Of a DNA stretch of 6,308 bases, positions 5,552 through 6,308 are shown in pieces (the first letter of the stretch is position 1; each line of letters opens with the position of its first letter). This DNA comes from Lachnospiraceae bacterium UBA6452. GTDB taxonomy: Bacteria > Bacillota > Clostridia > Lachnospirales > Lachnospiraceae. The notes beneath the pieces were generated by a model. That model ran no database searches. It was not told where the DNA came from and saw nothing but the letters and a program-made list of their open reading frames with translations. Location: positions 26,700 to 33,007 of the forward strand of contig DJNY01000057.1 of the NCBI GenBank assembly GCA_002441865.1, given 5' to 3'. Both the position numbers and the translations under genes were made by a program.

Positions 5552-6308
5552 CGTCCGCGCCTCCTTCCCCAAGCGTCTGCGCATTCAGAAGTGAAATATC
5601 GACCGCATAATACTCATTTGCATAACCGCTTTCCTTATATTCCGTAAGGGCATCCACACAGTATCTGCCCATCTGCTTTGTATCGATCGTCACAGAAGAA
5701 TGGATGATATCTTTTTGGATCGCACTTCTGATCATATCAGATTCATAATAACCCACGATCTCAATATCCCCAACCTTATTATAATCAACAACTGCCTGGT
5801 AAACACAGGTCGTATTCTGTTCATTTAAACAGATCATCACATCGGGCAGCGTATCTCTTGTCATGAAAATATCCCGGATTGCTTCTTCTGCGGCAAATGC
5901 CGAACCGCTCTGCACCGGAACTGCCTCTATCTGCACCAGGTCACCAAAGCCCGCTCCGTCGATCACTTCCTGCATAGAAGCAAGAAGGATACTCTGGCTC
6001 GTATCTGCACGCTCCGCATCCAAAAGCACCATGACACTCTGTCTGCTGCTGTATCCCTTTTCCTGTTTTTCTCTTATGATATCACAGAGCTGATTCCCAT
6101 ACTCTCTGCCCAGATTATAATAGCTGATGCTCACATAACTCTGTCTGCCCGCCTGCGTGTTATCCTCCAGCACAGTCACAACAGGGATTCCGTTATCCTC
6201 CGCTTCCCTGATAAGCTCCGTCATCACGGCACTTTCATCCGCTTCCACAATGATACCGTCCACCTTGGCGTCGATCGCGATTTTCATCAGATCCCGTTTA
6301 TCATAATT
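5532..6308 (-). CDS. Sensor-associated periplasmic binding protein, 5' end outside the window
   Basis: The frame is open to the right edge (seven codons, NYDKRDL, precede the first visible Met), so that Met is internal and about 60-80 N-terminal residues, including any signal or membrane anchor, are missing. The 258 visible residues form most of a type I periplasmic-binding domain: VDGIIVEADES, then GIPVVTVL, a SYVSISYYNLGREYG segment where sugar transporters have the FDN-G motif, ICLNEQN in the usual SND position, and EIVGYYES in the usual GQD position. It is therefore RbsB/LacI-like but lacks the sugar contacts kept by both other binding proteins here. Its stop codon lies 20 nt inside the kinase gene, tying its production to the kinase. 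The best reading is the extracytoplasmic sensor component of a binding protein-kinase-regulator system, comparable in position to XylFII of Clostridium beijerinckii. The ligand is unknown; a sugar or sugar derivative is likely. Confidence 0.82.
   Translation of the reverse strand, partial: NYDKRDLMKIAIDAKVDGIIVEADESAVMTELIREAEDNGIPVVTVLEDNTQAGRQSYVSISYYNLGREYGNQLCDIIREKQEKGYSSRQSVMVLLDAERADTSQSILLASMQEVIDGAGFGDLVQIEAVPVQSGSAFAAEEAIRDIFMTRDTLPDVMICLNEQNTTCVYQAVVDYNKVGDIEIVGYYESDMIRSAIQKDIIHSSVTIDTKQMGRYCVDALTEYKESGYANEYYAVDISLLNAQTLGEGGADDAKETD
5560..5566 (-). promoter_or_regulatory. Ribosome binding site that fixes the kinase start
   Basis: AAGGAGG on the minus strand ends 8 nt before the ATG at 5551 and lies inside the end of the upstream binding-protein gene. 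The alternative in-frame ATG at 5584 is preceded by TTCACTTCTGA, which has no Shine-Dalgarno match. The kinase therefore most likely starts at 5551, and its translation overlaps termination of the upstream gene. Confidence 0.8.

Noticed and set aside
5532..6287. Complete 251-residue binding protein starting at the Met at 6287
   Set aside because: The frame continues upstream to the window edge, there is no signal peptide at this Met, and it falls inside the fold just before the VDGIIV strand. The gene is truncated by the window, not naturally short.

Overview
The window looks like part of a sugar-sensing and sugar-uptake locus from a Gram-positive Firmicute, most likely a gut-type Clostridia such as Lachnospiraceae. 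This placement is an inference. It rests on AAGGAGG-type ribosome binding sites, lipoprotein signal peptides on the substrate-binding proteins, a YesM/LytS-type kinase paired with a long YesN-type AraC regulator, and the AT-rich intergenic DNA. All five genes lie on the minus strand, so the order of transcription runs from high to low coordinates.

Layout in transcription order: (1) the 3' part of a substrate-binding protein gene that runs off the right edge (5532-6308); (2) a membrane sensor histidine kinase (4055-5551) that overlaps the preceding gene by 20 nt; (3) a 530-residue response regulator with an AraC-type DNA-binding domain (2453-4045), 9 nt after the kinase; (4) a complete XylF-like sugar-binding lipoprotein (1421-2449), 3 nt after the regulator; (5) an intrinsic terminator (about 1329-1373) in a 236-nt intergenic region, with a candidate promoter and short repeats; (6) a ChvE-like sugar-binding lipoprotein (39-1184) with its own strong ribosome binding site; (7) a perfect 10-bp hairpin just behind its stop codon (13-35). 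The ATPase and permease genes that normally follow a chvE-type gene would lie beyond the left edge and are not seen.

How the parts probably work together: genes 1-3 have the architecture of a three-component sugar sensor (binding protein, kinase, AraC-type regulator), as described for XylFII-LytS-YesN of Clostridium beijerinckii. The binding protein would sense a sugar outside the membrane, the kinase would relay the signal to the regulator, and the regulator would activate the nearby transporter, whose first gene here is the chvE-like one. The extra XylF-like lipoprotein at the end of the sensor operon, separated from the transporter gene by a terminator, is the least expected part. The sensing binding protein also lacks the sugar-contact motifs that both other binding proteins keep, so its ligand cannot be assumed to be xylose.

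No RNA genes, mobile elements, CRISPR arrays or plus-strand genes are supported.
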